Source: Pseudoduganella rivuli (GTDB taxonomy: Bacteria; Pseudomonadota; Gammaproteobacteria; Burkholderiales; Burkholderiaceae_D). From it: 64,000 nt of DNA. The stretch covers positions 124,001 to 188,000 of the forward strand of contig NZ_WKJJ01000012.1 in NCBI RefSeq assembly GCF_009674485.1. The letters are read 5' to 3'. The translations under genes and the position numbers were made by a program. The notes under the pieces are model-generated. The model made no database searches. It saw only the letters and a list, made by a program, of their open reading frames with translations, and was not told the origin of the DNA. Of this stretch, positions 47,250 to 55,549 are shown in pieces (the first letter of the stretch is position 1; each line of letters starts with the position of its first letter).

Positions 47250-48548
47250 ATGAACAAGACGTTGTGGCAAGACTTGAATTTCCGCTGGCTGATGGGCGGC
47301 GCCGTGCTGTCCGGCCTGGGCGACCAGTTCACCATGATCGCCCTGCCCTGGCTGGTCTTGAAAATGACCGGCGATCCGCTGGCGCTGGGCCTGGTGATCG
47401 CCATCATGAGTGTGCCGCGCGCCGTGTTCATGCTGATCGGCGGCGCGCTGGTGGACCGCTACTCGCCCAAGTCCGTGCTGATGGTAACCAAGTTCGCCAA
47501 TGCGCTGGTGATCGGCGCGCTGGCCGCACTGGTGCTGGCCGCCCCCGCGCTGCTGACATTGCCGCTGCTGTATGCGCTGGCGCTGGCGCTCGGACTGGCC
47601 CAAGCCTTCGCCGTCCCGGCCGGCACGTCGATCCTGCCCACCATGGTGGCGCGCGAACATTTACAGGCCGCCAACGGCACCATGATGGGGTTGCGCCAGT
47701 TGCTGATGCTGGCCGGCCCGCTGCTGGGCGCCTTGCTGCTGGTGCTGGGCGGCGACGATATCCATGCCGCCGCGCGCGGTAACGGTAACGGCAACGCCGA
47801 CGGCATCGGCTATGCATTCGCCTACGATTGCGCGAGCTTCCTGATTTCCGCGTGGACGCTGGCCAAGGTGTGCCCGCTGACTGCCGCTGTCCCACCGCAC
47901 GCACAGGGCCAGGGCGTACTGCACGCCGTGGCGGAAGGCATGCGCACCCTGTGGCAAAACGTGTCCGTGCGCACCTGCTTTATCTACTGGTCGCTGGTGG
48001 CGGTCGTCGTGGGCGGCACCATGCAGGTGGCGCTGCCGCTGCTCGCTTCGCGCAATCTCGATGGCGCCGCATCGCTGGGCATATTGATGGGTGCGCACGG
48101 CGTCGGCACCTTGATCGGCATGGCGCTGTCACGCGCAAAACTGCGCGCCATCCCGTTTGGCGCCGCCATCCTTACCATCGATGCGCTGGAGGGTCTGTTG
48201 ATGGCGCCGCTGGGCGCCATCTCGGCCGCATGGCAGGGCATGGCGCTGCTGGCGGCGATCGGCGTGCTGGGCGGCTATATGCAGATTGCCGTCTTCACGT
48301 GGATCCAGCAAAGCGTGCCGCCGCACATGCTGGGCCGCGCCATGAGTATTTTCATGTGCATCTTCATGGGTGTGGCGCCGTTGTCGGCCACGTTGATCGG
48401 CGCGCTGCTGCAATGGATCACGCTGGCGCAATTGTTTGCGGGTGGCGGCGTACTGCTGCTGTCGCTGGCCGCCTTTGCGTGGGTGGCGACGCCGATGCGG
48501 CATATTCAAGCCGCACCGGCGCGGACCGGCGACGTCAATCAGCCTTGA
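47250..48548 (+). CDS. Major facilitator superfamily transporter (DHA3-like)
   Basis: A 432-residue membrane protein with about 12 hydrophobic helices and MFS signatures (GDQFTMIALPWLVLKMTGDP; GGALVDRYSPKSVL). Its gene is seven bases after the MarR gene. It resembles drug-efflux MFS proteins, but the substrate is not shown. It overlaps the stop of the convergent ABC permease gene by 14 bases. Confidence 0.88.
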   Translation: MNKTLWQDLNFRWLMGGAVLSGLGDQFTMIALPWLVLKMTGDPLALGLVIAIMSVPRAVFMLIGGALVDRYSPKSVLMVTKFANALVIGALAALVLAAPALLTLPLLYALALALGLAQAFAVPAGTSILPTMVAREHLQAANGTMMGLRQLLMLAGPLLGALLLVLGGDDIHAAARGNGNGNADGIGYAFAYDCASFLISAWTLAKVCPLTAAVPPHAQGQGVLHAVAEGMRTLWQNVSVRTCFIYWSLVAVVVGGTMQVALPLLASRNLDGAASLGILMGAHGVGTLIGMALSRAKLRAIPFGAAILTIDALEGLLMAPLGAISAAWQGMALLAAIGVLGGYMQIAVFTWIQQSVPPHMLGRAMSIFMCIFMGVAPLSATLIGALLQWITLAQLFAGGGVLLLSLAAFAWVATPMRHIQAAPARTGDVNQP

Positions 48549-49458
48549 AGTTCTGCCCCAGCGACATCGGCTTGTTCAGCAGGATGGTCTTCGGATCGCG
48601 GCAGATGTACACCAGCACGACGATGGTGGCGAGGTAAGGCAGCATGGACAGGAATTCGGACGGAATGTCCAGGCCGAAGCCCTGTCCGTGGAATTGCAGC
48701 ACCGTCACGCCGCCGAACAGGTAAGCGCCCAGCACCACGCCGCGCGGCTTCCACGTGGCGAACACCACCAGCGCCAGCGCGATCCAGCCCCGGCCCGCCG
48801 TCATGCCTTCGACCCACATCGGCGTCAGCGCCATCGACATGTATGCGCCGGCCAGCCCCGCCATCGCCCCGCCGAACAGCACGGCCGCATAACGCAGCAG
48901 GATCACGTGAAAGCCGATCGCGTGCGCGCTGTGCGGCGACTCGCCCACCGCGCGGATCAGCAAGCCAAGGCGAGTGCGCGCCAGCATCCAGCCGGTCGCC
49001 ACCGCCAGCGCGATCGACGCATAGACCATGATGTCGAAGCGGAACAGCAGCGGCCCCACGAAGGGAATGTCGGACAGGACGGGGAACGACAATTTGGCCA
49101 GCGGCGCCACGGTCTGCCCCGCCAGGCTGCGTCCCAGGAATGCGGACAGGCCGACGCCGAACAACGTCAGCGCCAGCCCCGTCGCCACCTGGTTGGTTTG
49201 CAGCGTCAAGACCAGGAAGGCAAACAGCAGCGCCAGCGCCATGCCGGCCAGCGCGGCGGCGCCCAGGCCCAATCCCGCGCTACCGGTCGACAGCGTGACG
49301 GCAAAGCCCATCACCGCGCCCGTCAGCATCATCCCTTCCAGCCCCAGGTTCAATACACCGGCCCGTTCCGCCACCAGTTCGCCCATCGATGCAAAGATCA
49401 CGGGCGTGGCGGCGCCCGCCGTGCTGGCGAGGAATGCAATCAGGTAATCGGCGTTCAT
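48535..49458 (-). CDS. Nucleoside (BMP-type) ABC transporter permease, second subunit
   Basis: A 307-residue permease of the branched-chain/BMP type with about eight hydrophobic helices. The conserved NLGLEGMMLTGA motif of sugar- and nucleoside-class permeases is present, with RAVGESPHSAHAIG as the ATPase docking loop. ATG at 49458 follows GGAGG and overlaps the stop of the other permease by four bases. It is the last gene of the ATPase-permease-permease operon. Confidence 0.9.
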   Translation of the reverse strand: MNADYLIAFLASTAGAATPVIFASMGELVAERAGVLNLGLEGMMLTGAVMGFAVTLSTGSAGLGLGAAALAGMALALLFAFLVLTLQTNQVATGLALTLFGVGLSAFLGRSLAGQTVAPLAKLSFPVLSDIPFVGPLLFRFDIMVYASIALAVATGWMLARTRLGLLIRAVGESPHSAHAIGFHVILLRYAAVLFGGAMAGLAGAYMSMALTPMWVEGMTAGRGWIALALVVFATWKPRGVVLGAYLFGGVTVLQFHGQGFGLDIPSEFLSMLPYLATIVVLVYICRDPKTILLNKPMSLGQNFKAD

Positions 49459-50549
49459 GCTGCACCTCCTTGTGCCGCCGCCACAGGCGCGGGACGCAGG
49501 CGCGGCTTGAAGCGGTAGTGAATGAACAGGTCGGCCGCCAGCAGGTAAAACAGCAGCAGGCCCTGGAACAAGCCGGTAATCGCATTCGGCAAGCCCAACT
49601 CGATCTGCGCGGATTCGCCGCCGATGTACAGCAGCGACATCAGCAGCGACGCCAGCAATACGCCCAGCGGATGCAGGCGCCCCACGTAAGCCACGATGAT
49701 GGCGGCGAAGCCGTAGCCGGGCGACACCGATGGCTGCAACTGCCCCACCGGGCCGCACACTTCACCGACGCCGGCAATCCCGGCCAGCGCGCCGCTGATC
49801 AGGAACGCGGCCCACACGTTGCGGCGCTCGGAGAACCCGGCATAGGCGGCGGCCATCGGCGCCATGCCGGACACCTGCATGCGGTAGCCGGCAAACGTGC
49901 GCGCGCAAAAGAACCACGCGCCGCCGGCGACCGCCAGCGACAGCAGGAATGCCGCGTTGGTGCGCAAGCCTTCCACCAGCAGCGGCAGCATGGCCGCGTC
50001 ATGGAACATCTTCGATTGCGGGAAGTTGAAACCGGCGGGATCGCGCAGCGGTCCGTGCACCAGGTAGCTGAGCAACAGGTAGGCGACATACACCAGCATC
50101 AGGCTGGTCAGGATTTCACTGGTGTTGAAGCGCGTGCGCAGCAGCGCGGGAATCGCCGCCCACAGCATGCCGCCCAAGGCGCCCGCCAGGATCACGACCG
50201 GCAACAGCCAGCCCGACTCCACGTCATCGAAATACAGCGCCACGGCGCCCGCCGTGACGGCGCCAATCGTCAGCTGGCCGTCGGCGCCAATGTTGGCAAC
50301 GTTGGCGCGGAAACCCAGCGCCAGGCCGATGCCGCACAGGATCAGCGGTGTGGCTTTCAACAGCAATTCGCCAATGCCATAAGCCGTGGTGGCGGGTTTG
50401 ATGAAGTACACGTAAAACGCGTGCATCGGGTCCTGTCCGAGGCCATAGAACAGGATGGAACCGGTCACCAGCATGGCCAGCGCCGCGATCAGCGGCGACG
50501 CCAGCATCATGGCGCGAGACGGTTCAGGGCGGGCTTCAAGCCTGGACAT
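49455..50549 (-). CDS. Nucleoside (BMP-type) ABC transporter permease, first subunit
   Basis: A 364-residue permease with about nine helices, NVANIGADGQLTIGAV in place of the sister motif, and a docking loop near SGMAPMAAAYAGFSERR. ATG at 50549 follows AGGAG; it overlaps the ATPase gene end by 14 bases. With its partner it should form the heterodimeric channel for purine or pyrimidine nucleosides (family knowledge; substrate inferred from the locus). Confidence 0.9.
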   Translation of the reverse strand: MSRLEARPEPSRAMMLASPLIAALAMLVTGSILFYGLGQDPMHAFYVYFIKPATTAYGIGELLLKATPLILCGIGLALGFRANVANIGADGQLTIGAVTAGAVALYFDDVESGWLLPVVILAGALGGMLWAAIPALLRTRFNTSEILTSLMLVYVAYLLLSYLVHGPLRDPAGFNFPQSKMFHDAAMLPLLVEGLRTNAAFLLSLAVAGGAWFFCARTFAGYRMQVSGMAPMAAAYAGFSERRNVWAAFLISGALAGIAGVGEVCGPVGQLQPSVSPGYGFAAIIVAYVGRLHPLGVLLASLLMSLLYIGGESAQIELGLPNAITGLFQGLLLFYLLAADLFIHYRFKPRLRPAPVAAAQGGAA

Positions 50550-52140
50550 AGGGTTCTCCTTGCTGCTGTTCCGCATGGGCAGCGGTTTCCACGTGATCGA
50601 AATCGCCGCTCATCCACACGCCCACCTGGTTGATCGACGTTTCCGACGTTTTCACGGCGCGCGACAGCCGGCCTTTCGCGATCACGGCGATGCGGTCGCT
50701 CATCATGAACAACTCCTCGATTTCCTCCGACAGCACCAGCACCGCCACGCCCTGGTCGCGCATGTCGATGATGGCCTGGCGGATCAGCATGGCCGCGCCG
50801 ATATCGACGCCCCATGTGGGCTGCGCCAGCACCAGCACTTTCGGCGCCAACGTGATTTCGCGCCCGACGATGAACTTTTGCAGGTTGCCGCCGGACAGGC
50901 TCGAAGCGGCGGATTTCTCGCCACCGCATTTCACGTTGAAGCGGGCAATCACGTCGCGGGCGAAGGCGGCAATGGTCTTGTGCTGCACCAGGCCGTTTTT
51001 CACCATGCCGGTCTTGCCCTCGGGGACATAGCCCGTCAGCAGCGCATTATCGGCCAGCGACAATTCCGGCACGGCGCCCCGCCCCAGCCGCTCTTCCGGC
51101 ACGAAACACAAACCGCGTTCGCGGCGCTGGGCCGGATTCAGATTGCCCGCCGGCTGTCCCAGCAGGGCCAGCGCCGATGCATCGGCCAGCAGGCATTCGC
51201 CGGAAATCGCTTTCAGCAACTCTTGCTGGCCATTGCCGGACACGCCCGCGATGCCGACGATTTCTCCGCTGCGCAATTGCAGCGTGACGTCCTTCAGCGA
51301 CGTGCCGAACGGATCGAGCGGCGTGAAGTTCAACTTGTCGAGCGCCAGCCGCACCTCGCCGGCGTCACGCGGCGTGATGTGGCAGCTGGGCAGTTCGCGC
51401 CCGATCATCAGTTCCGCCAGCGAACGTGCCGTCTCGTTGCGCGGGATGGCGGTGCCGGACACGCGGCCGCTGCGCAGCACCGTGGCCTTGTCGCACAGGG
51501 CCTGGATTTCATCGAGCTTGTGGCTGATATACAGGATGGAACAGCCTTCGCTGGCCAGGCGCCGCAGCGACTCGAACAATTTCAGCACGGCTTCCGGCGT
51601 CAGCACGGACGTCGGTTCATCCATGATCAGCAGCTTGGGGTTTTGCAGCAGGCAGCGCACGATTTCCACGCGCTGCCGTTCGCCCACCGACATGCTGTGC
51701 ACCAGGCGGTGCGGATCGAGCGGCAAGCCGTAATCCTCGGACACTTGCCGGATACGGGGCGCCAGCTTGTCCGGCGAGATCTTGTCATCGAGCGCCAGCG
51801 CGATGTTTTCAGCCACCGTCAGCGTCTCGAACAGCGCGAAGTGCTGGAACACCATGCCGATGCCCAGCTTGCGCGCGGCCGATGGCGACGGGATGCGGAC
51901 TGGATCGCCTTCCCAAAAGATGTCGCCCGCATCGGGGTGCGTGACACCGTAAATCATTTTCATCAGCGTGCTTTTGCCCGCGCCGTTCTCACCGAGCACG
52001 GCATGGATTTCGCCGGGCATGACGGTCAGGTCGACTGAATCATTGGCGACAACGGAAGGATAGATCTTGGAAATTCCACGCAGCTTCAGCCTCGGTTCAA
52101 CCAGGGGCGGCGGCGCGGAAGGATCTGCGGCTAGATTCAT
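50536..52140 (-). CDS. Nucleoside (BMP-type) ABC transporter ATP-binding protein, two ABC domains
   Basis: A 534-residue double ATPase. The N-terminal half has GENGAGKST, the signature SMSVGERQR and LLIMDEPTSVLTP. The C-terminal half has a degenerate Walker A (GVSGNGQQE) and the signature SLSGGNLQK, as in sugar and nucleoside importers. ATG at 52140 follows AAGGAG. It is the first gene of the permease operon and diverges from the GntR gene. Confidence 0.93.
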   Translation of the reverse strand: MNLAADPSAPPPLVEPRLKLRGISKIYPSVVANDSVDLTVMPGEIHAVLGENGAGKSTLMKMIYGVTHPDAGDIFWEGDPVRIPSPSAARKLGIGMVFQHFALFETLTVAENIALALDDKISPDKLAPRIRQVSEDYGLPLDPHRLVHSMSVGERQRVEIVRCLLQNPKLLIMDEPTSVLTPEAVLKLFESLRRLASEGCSILYISHKLDEIQALCDKATVLRSGRVSGTAIPRNETARSLAELMIGRELPSCHITPRDAGEVRLALDKLNFTPLDPFGTSLKDVTLQLRSGEIVGIAGVSGNGQQELLKAISGECLLADASALALLGQPAGNLNPAQRRERGLCFVPEERLGRGAVPELSLADNALLTGYVPEGKTGMVKNGLVQHKTIAAFARDVIARFNVKCGGEKSAASSLSGGNLQKFIVGREITLAPKVLVLAQPTWGVDIGAAMLIRQAIIDMRDQGVAVLVLSEEIEELFMMSDRIAVIAKGRLSRAVKTSETSINQVGVWMSGDFDHVETAAHAEQQQGEPYVQA

Positions 52141-52161
52141 TTGTCGAAACTCCTTGCGGCG

Positions 52162-52173
52162 GTTGTATACAAC
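52162..52173. promoter_or_regulatory. GntR-type operator, copy 1
   Basis: GTTGTATACAAC is a perfect 12-base palindrome, 22 bases upstream of the transporter ATPase start. It shares TTGTATACAA with two further copies in the same intergenic region. Confidence 0.65.
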
Positions 52174-52286
52174 TGGACTACAACTGAACATCTCGCAACT
52201 TGTATGCCAGCCTGCTTGGCATGGCAGTGCCGGTTGATGCGCCAGGACGGTGCGCCCTGCCCCGCGATGGCGCGGTCACGCACCGA

Positions 52287-52296
52287 TTGTATACAG
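52287..52296. promoter_or_regulatory. GntR-type operator, copy 2
   Basis: TTGTATACAG, one base off the palindrome TTGTATACAA, in the middle of the divergent region between the ABC operon and the GntR gene. No other feature is visible in 52174-52286. Confidence 0.6.
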
Positions 52297-52343
52297 TGCT
52301 GCGAACCGCCGGCGCGTGGCGCTTTCGCCACGCTTGACTATTA

Positions 52344-52353
52344 CTGTATACAA
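52344..52353. promoter_or_regulatory. GntR-type operator, copy 3
   Basis: CTGTATACAA, the mirror variant of copy 2, lies about 105 bases before the GntR ATG. A TTGACT sequence (52334-52339) just before it could be part of the GntR promoter. A degenerate fourth copy may lie near 52379. Confidence 0.6.
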
Positions 52354-52457
52354 ATTTTCGTTGAATTGCGCACTATTTCGTACACAATGAACCCATCGGC
52401 TGAGCGAGTGTCTTTTTTCATCACACCTGGTGATTCCTTACAAAACGAGTACACATC

Positions 52458-53297
52458 ATGAGCAACGCATCCCGCATAGTCGAACCGGCCAGCGTCATTG
52501 AAATGAGCGCCGGCAGCCGCCGCAAGGCGGGCGGCAGCAAAGGCAGCACGGGCGGCGCCGGCAGCGGCGCGGCGCCCACCTCATCCACAACAGCGTCGAC
52601 CACCAAGCCCGCCAAGCGCGGCACCACGGCAGTCGACCTGCGCATTTACCGCGCCGTGGTCAATGCCGTCATGAGCCACAAGCTCCCGCCCGGAACGCAC
52701 CTGGGCGAAACCGATTTCTGCGAACTGTACAAGGTCAGCCGCACCACGGTGCGCAAGGCGCTGCAACGCCTCGCGCATGACCACATCATTGAATTGCGTC
52801 CCAACCGGGGCGCCGTCATCGCTTCCCCTTCCCCGGAAGAAGCGCGTGAAATCTTTGCCGCGCGGCGCGCGATCGAACGGGAAATCGTGCCGCTGGCGAT
52901 CCGCAACGCCAGCGTCAATGCCGCGTCGCTGCAGCGCATCCATGAAGCGATGGCGGAAGAAGACGCGGCGCGCCGCAGCGGCGACCGCGCCAACTGGATC
53001 CGCATGGGCGGCGAGTTCCACCTGCTGCTGGCGGAACTGGCCGGCAACCGCGTGCTGCAGCGCTATATGAGCGAACTGGTGTCGCGCTGCTCGCTGATCA
53101 TCGCGCTGTATGAAAGCCCCGGCGCCCACATGTGCGAGAACGATGAACACCGCCACCTGGTATCGCTGATCGAGGAAGGCAAGTGCGAACAGGCGGTCGC
53201 ACTGATCGAACACCACTTGCTGGAAATCGAAGGCCGGCTGCGGCTCGGCGTCGTCTCCCGCAAAGTCAAATTGGCCGATGCACTGGCCGGGCTGTAA
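52458..53297 (+). CDS. GntR/FadR-family (FCD) transcriptional regulator
   Basis: A 279-residue regulator. About 58 low-complexity residues (Ser/Gly/Thr/Lys) precede a GntR winged helix (GTHLGETDFCELYKVSRTTVRKALQRLAHDHIIELRPNRGAVIA) and an FCD ligand domain (REIFAARRAIEREIVPLAIR; FHLLLAELAGN; HRHLVSLIEEG). It diverges from a nucleoside transporter and precedes the Tsx-like and BMP genes, so it should control this locus, with operators TTGTATACAA in between. The ligand is unknown; a nucleoside or base is likely. Confidence 0.92.
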   Translation: MSNASRIVEPASVIEMSAGSRRKAGGSKGSTGGAGSGAAPTSSTTASTTKPAKRGTTAVDLRIYRAVVNAVMSHKLPPGTHLGETDFCELYKVSRTTVRKALQRLAHDHIIELRPNRGAVIASPSPEEAREIFAARRAIEREIVPLAIRNASVNAASLQRIHEAMAEEDAARRSGDRANWIRMGGEFHLLLAELAGNRVLQRYMSELVSRCSLIIALYESPGAHMCENDEHRHLVSLIEEGKCEQAVALIEHHLLEIEGRLRLGVVSRKVKLADALAGL

Positions 53298-53408
53298 CCG
53301 CACCATCCACGCACCATCCGCAGTAACTGCATGACCCGTTGCGGGCCCTGGCCCGCAATTTGCTAAAGCATCTGAAGGCTCACGATAACAACCACCTTGG
53401 AGTTCCAC

Positions 53409-54272
53409 ATGATTCAGCAATTCAGCAAATGCACTGCCGCCATCGCCCTCCTCGCCGCGGGTATGGGCGCGGCCCACGCCGCCGACTGGAGCGACACGTC
53501 GATCAGCTACCGCTACGGCACGCAATTCGCGGAGCCCTACAACCCGGTCGACATCACGAAACACATCGTCAACCTGAGCCACGCCAGCGGCTACAAGTAC
53601 GGCACGAATTTCTTCAGCGCCGACATGCTGTTCTCCGACAAGAACGACCCGTCGGCCGCCGGTTCGAAAACCGGCGCGCATGAAGTGTACGTGCTGTACC
53701 GCCACACGCTGGACCTGGGCAAGGTCTCCGGCCAGGAATTGAAAGGCCCCGGCATCCGCGGCTATGGCCTGACGGCGGGCTTCGACATGAACACCAAGAC
53801 GGACGCGGGCTACAACTCGAAAAAACGCATGCTGGTGGCCGGTCCCACCGTGATGTTCGACGTGCCGGGCTTCCTCAACGTCAGCCTGCTGGCGCTGTGG
53901 GAAAGCAACGCGCCCTACAGCACGTTCACCCACACCGGCGTCAACCGCTATGACTACAAGGTGCACCCGATGCTGAACGCCGTGTGGCTGATTCCCCTGT
54001 CGAACAGCGTGCCACTGACGTTCGAAGGTTTCGCCAACTTCATCGGCAAGAAAGGCAATGACGAATTCGGCGGCAAGACCGCACGAGAAACCAACATCGA
54101 CATGCAGATCATGTACGACATGAGCGGCGCGGTGGGAGCCGGCAAGAATACCTTCAAGGTCGGCGTCGAGTACCAGTACTGGAAAAACAAGTTCGGCAAC
54201 AACGCCAACGGCTTCGCAGGATCGGGCGCTTTCGCCAAGACCCCGATGATCCGCGCCGAGTACCACTTCTGA
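53409..54272 (+). CDS. Tsx-like nucleoside-specific outer-membrane channel
   Basis: A 287-residue outer-membrane beta-barrel protein. A signal peptide (ending AAHAADWSD) leads to alternating aromatic and hydrophobic strands and a C-terminal Phe (AEYHF), the assembly signal. Overall it resembles the Tsx family, though I rely partly on locus context. ATG at 53409 follows GGAG. It lies 111 bases after the GntR gene and 19 bases before the BMP gene. Its probable job is to pass nucleosides across the outer membrane. Confidence 0.82.
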   Translation: MIQQFSKCTAAIALLAAGMGAAHAADWSDTSISYRYGTQFAEPYNPVDITKHIVNLSHASGYKYGTNFFSADMLFSDKNDPSAAGSKTGAHEVYVLYRHTLDLGKVSGQELKGPGIRGYGLTAGFDMNTKTDAGYNSKKRMLVAGPTVMFDVPGFLNVSLLALWESNAPYSTFTHTGVNRYDYKVHPMLNAVWLIPLSNSVPLTFEGFANFIGKKGNDEFGGKTARETNIDMQIMYDMSGAVGAGKNTFKVGVEYQYWKNKFGNNANGFAGSGAFAKTPMIRAEYHF

Positions 54273-54291
54273 CATGGAAAGGAAGATGATA

Positions 54292-55374
54292 ATGATGAAT
54301 CGCCGTAAACTGCTCGCCATGGCCGCCCTGGCTGCCGCCGTTCCTTATGCCGCAACGGTGCAAGCTGCCGACGAACCGCTGAAAGTCGGTTTTGTGTATG
54401 TGGGCCCGGTGGGCGACGCCGGCTGGACCTATGCGCACGACCAGGGCCGCCTGGACATGGAAAAGGCGCTGGGTGGAAAAGTCAAAAGCACGTACGTGGA
54501 GAGCGTGCCGGAAGGCGCCGACGCCGAGCGCGTGATCCGCAAGCTGGCAACAGACGGCAACAAGGTGATTTTCACGACGTCATTCGGCTACATGAACCCG
54601 ACGGAGAAAGTCGCGAAAGCCTTCCCCAACATCGTGTTCCTGCACGCGACCGGCTTCAAGACCGGCAAGAACATGGGGACGTACGAAACCCGCCAGTATG
54701 AAGGCGCGTACCTGCTGGGCGTCATCGCGGGCAAGATGACGAAGACCAATACGCTGGGCTTCGTCGCCTCGTTCCCGATTCCGGAAGTGATCCGCAACGT
54801 CAACGCCTTCACGCTGGGCGCGCAAAGCGTGAACCCGAACATCAAGACCAAGGTGATCTGGGTGAACTCGTGGTACGACCCGGCCAAGGAACGCCAGGCG
54901 GCGGAAACCATGATTGCGCAAGGCGCCGATGTGCTGAGCCAGAACACGGACTCCCCCGCCACCCTGCAGGCGGCGCAGGAAAAAGGCGTGTATGCGTTTG
55001 GCTGGGATTCGGACATGGTGAAATTCGCGCCGAAAGCCCACCTGACGGCCGCCACCAACAACTGGGGCGGCTACTATGCGGACACGGTGAAAGCCGTAAT
55101 GGCCGGCACGTGGAAGCCAACCGACATCCACGGCGGCATCAAGGAAGGCATGGTGAAAATGTCGCCGCTGAATCCGGCCGTAACGCCGGATGCGGCCAAG
55201 GCCTATGACGCCAAGCTGAAAGCGCTGTCCGACGGTTCGTTCCACCCGTTCCAGGGCCCGCTCAAGGACCAGTCGGGCAAGGTACGCGTGGCGGCCGGCG
55301 CCGTGATGCCGATGAAGGAACTGCTGTCGATCAACTACTACGTGCAGGGTGTGGAAGGCGCGATTCCGAAGTAA
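54292..55374 (+). CDS. BMP-family nucleoside-binding protein
   Basis: A 360-residue periplasmic substrate-binding protein of the BMP (basic membrane protein) family. A signal peptide (RRKLLAMAALAAAVPYAATVQA) without a lipobox is followed by VGFVYVGPVGDAGWTYAHDQGR, KVIFTTSFGYMNPTEKVA and GWDSDMVKF, typical of purine nucleoside-binding PnrA/BmpA proteins. Start chosen at ATG 54292, six bases after AGGAAG; ATG at 54286 and 54274 are alternatives. It serves the divergent ABC transporter. Confidence 0.92.
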   Translation: MMNRRKLLAMAALAAAVPYAATVQAADEPLKVGFVYVGPVGDAGWTYAHDQGRLDMEKALGGKVKSTYVESVPEGADAERVIRKLATDGNKVIFTTSFGYMNPTEKVAKAFPNIVFLHATGFKTGKNMGTYETRQYEGAYLLGVIAGKMTKTNTLGFVASFPIPEVIRNVNAFTLGAQSVNPNIKTKVIWVNSWYDPAKERQAAETMIAQGADVLSQNTDSPATLQAAQEKGVYAFGWDSDMVKFAPKAHLTAATNNWGGYYADTVKAVMAGTWKPTDIHGGIKEGMVKMSPLNPAVTPDAAKAYDAKLKALSDGSFHPFQGPLKDQSGKVRVAAGAVMPMKELLSINYYVQGVEGAIPK

Positions 55375-55420
55375 GTGCCGCTGACAGTCCACACAGTCCG
55401 CAGGCTCGATGCCAGTGTTC

Positions 55421-55511
55421 CGTAGGGCGGTTTCCGCGCAGCGGAAGCCGCCATGCCAGCGCAGCCGTAACGCGGGCAATGGCGGCTTCGCTGGCGCGAA
55501 CCCGCCCTACG
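55421..55511. repeat. REP-like imperfect inverted repeat
   Basis: Two arms of about 37 bases (55421-55457 and 55475-55511) run from CGTAGGGCGG to CCGCCCTACG and pair imperfectly. It lies between the convergent BMP and phospholipase C genes. This GTAGGGCGG-type element resembles dispersed palindromes of this bacterial group; only one copy is in the window. It could act as a terminator for both flanking genes. Confidence 0.6.
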
Positions 55512-55549
55512 CATTATGTGTCGCGTTTCATGGCGACAGTACAGGGATG

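Noticed and set aside
52141..52461. A 106-codon plus-strand frame before the GntR gene
   Set aside because: It lies across the divergent promoter region and operators and has no recognisable product or ribosome-binding site.
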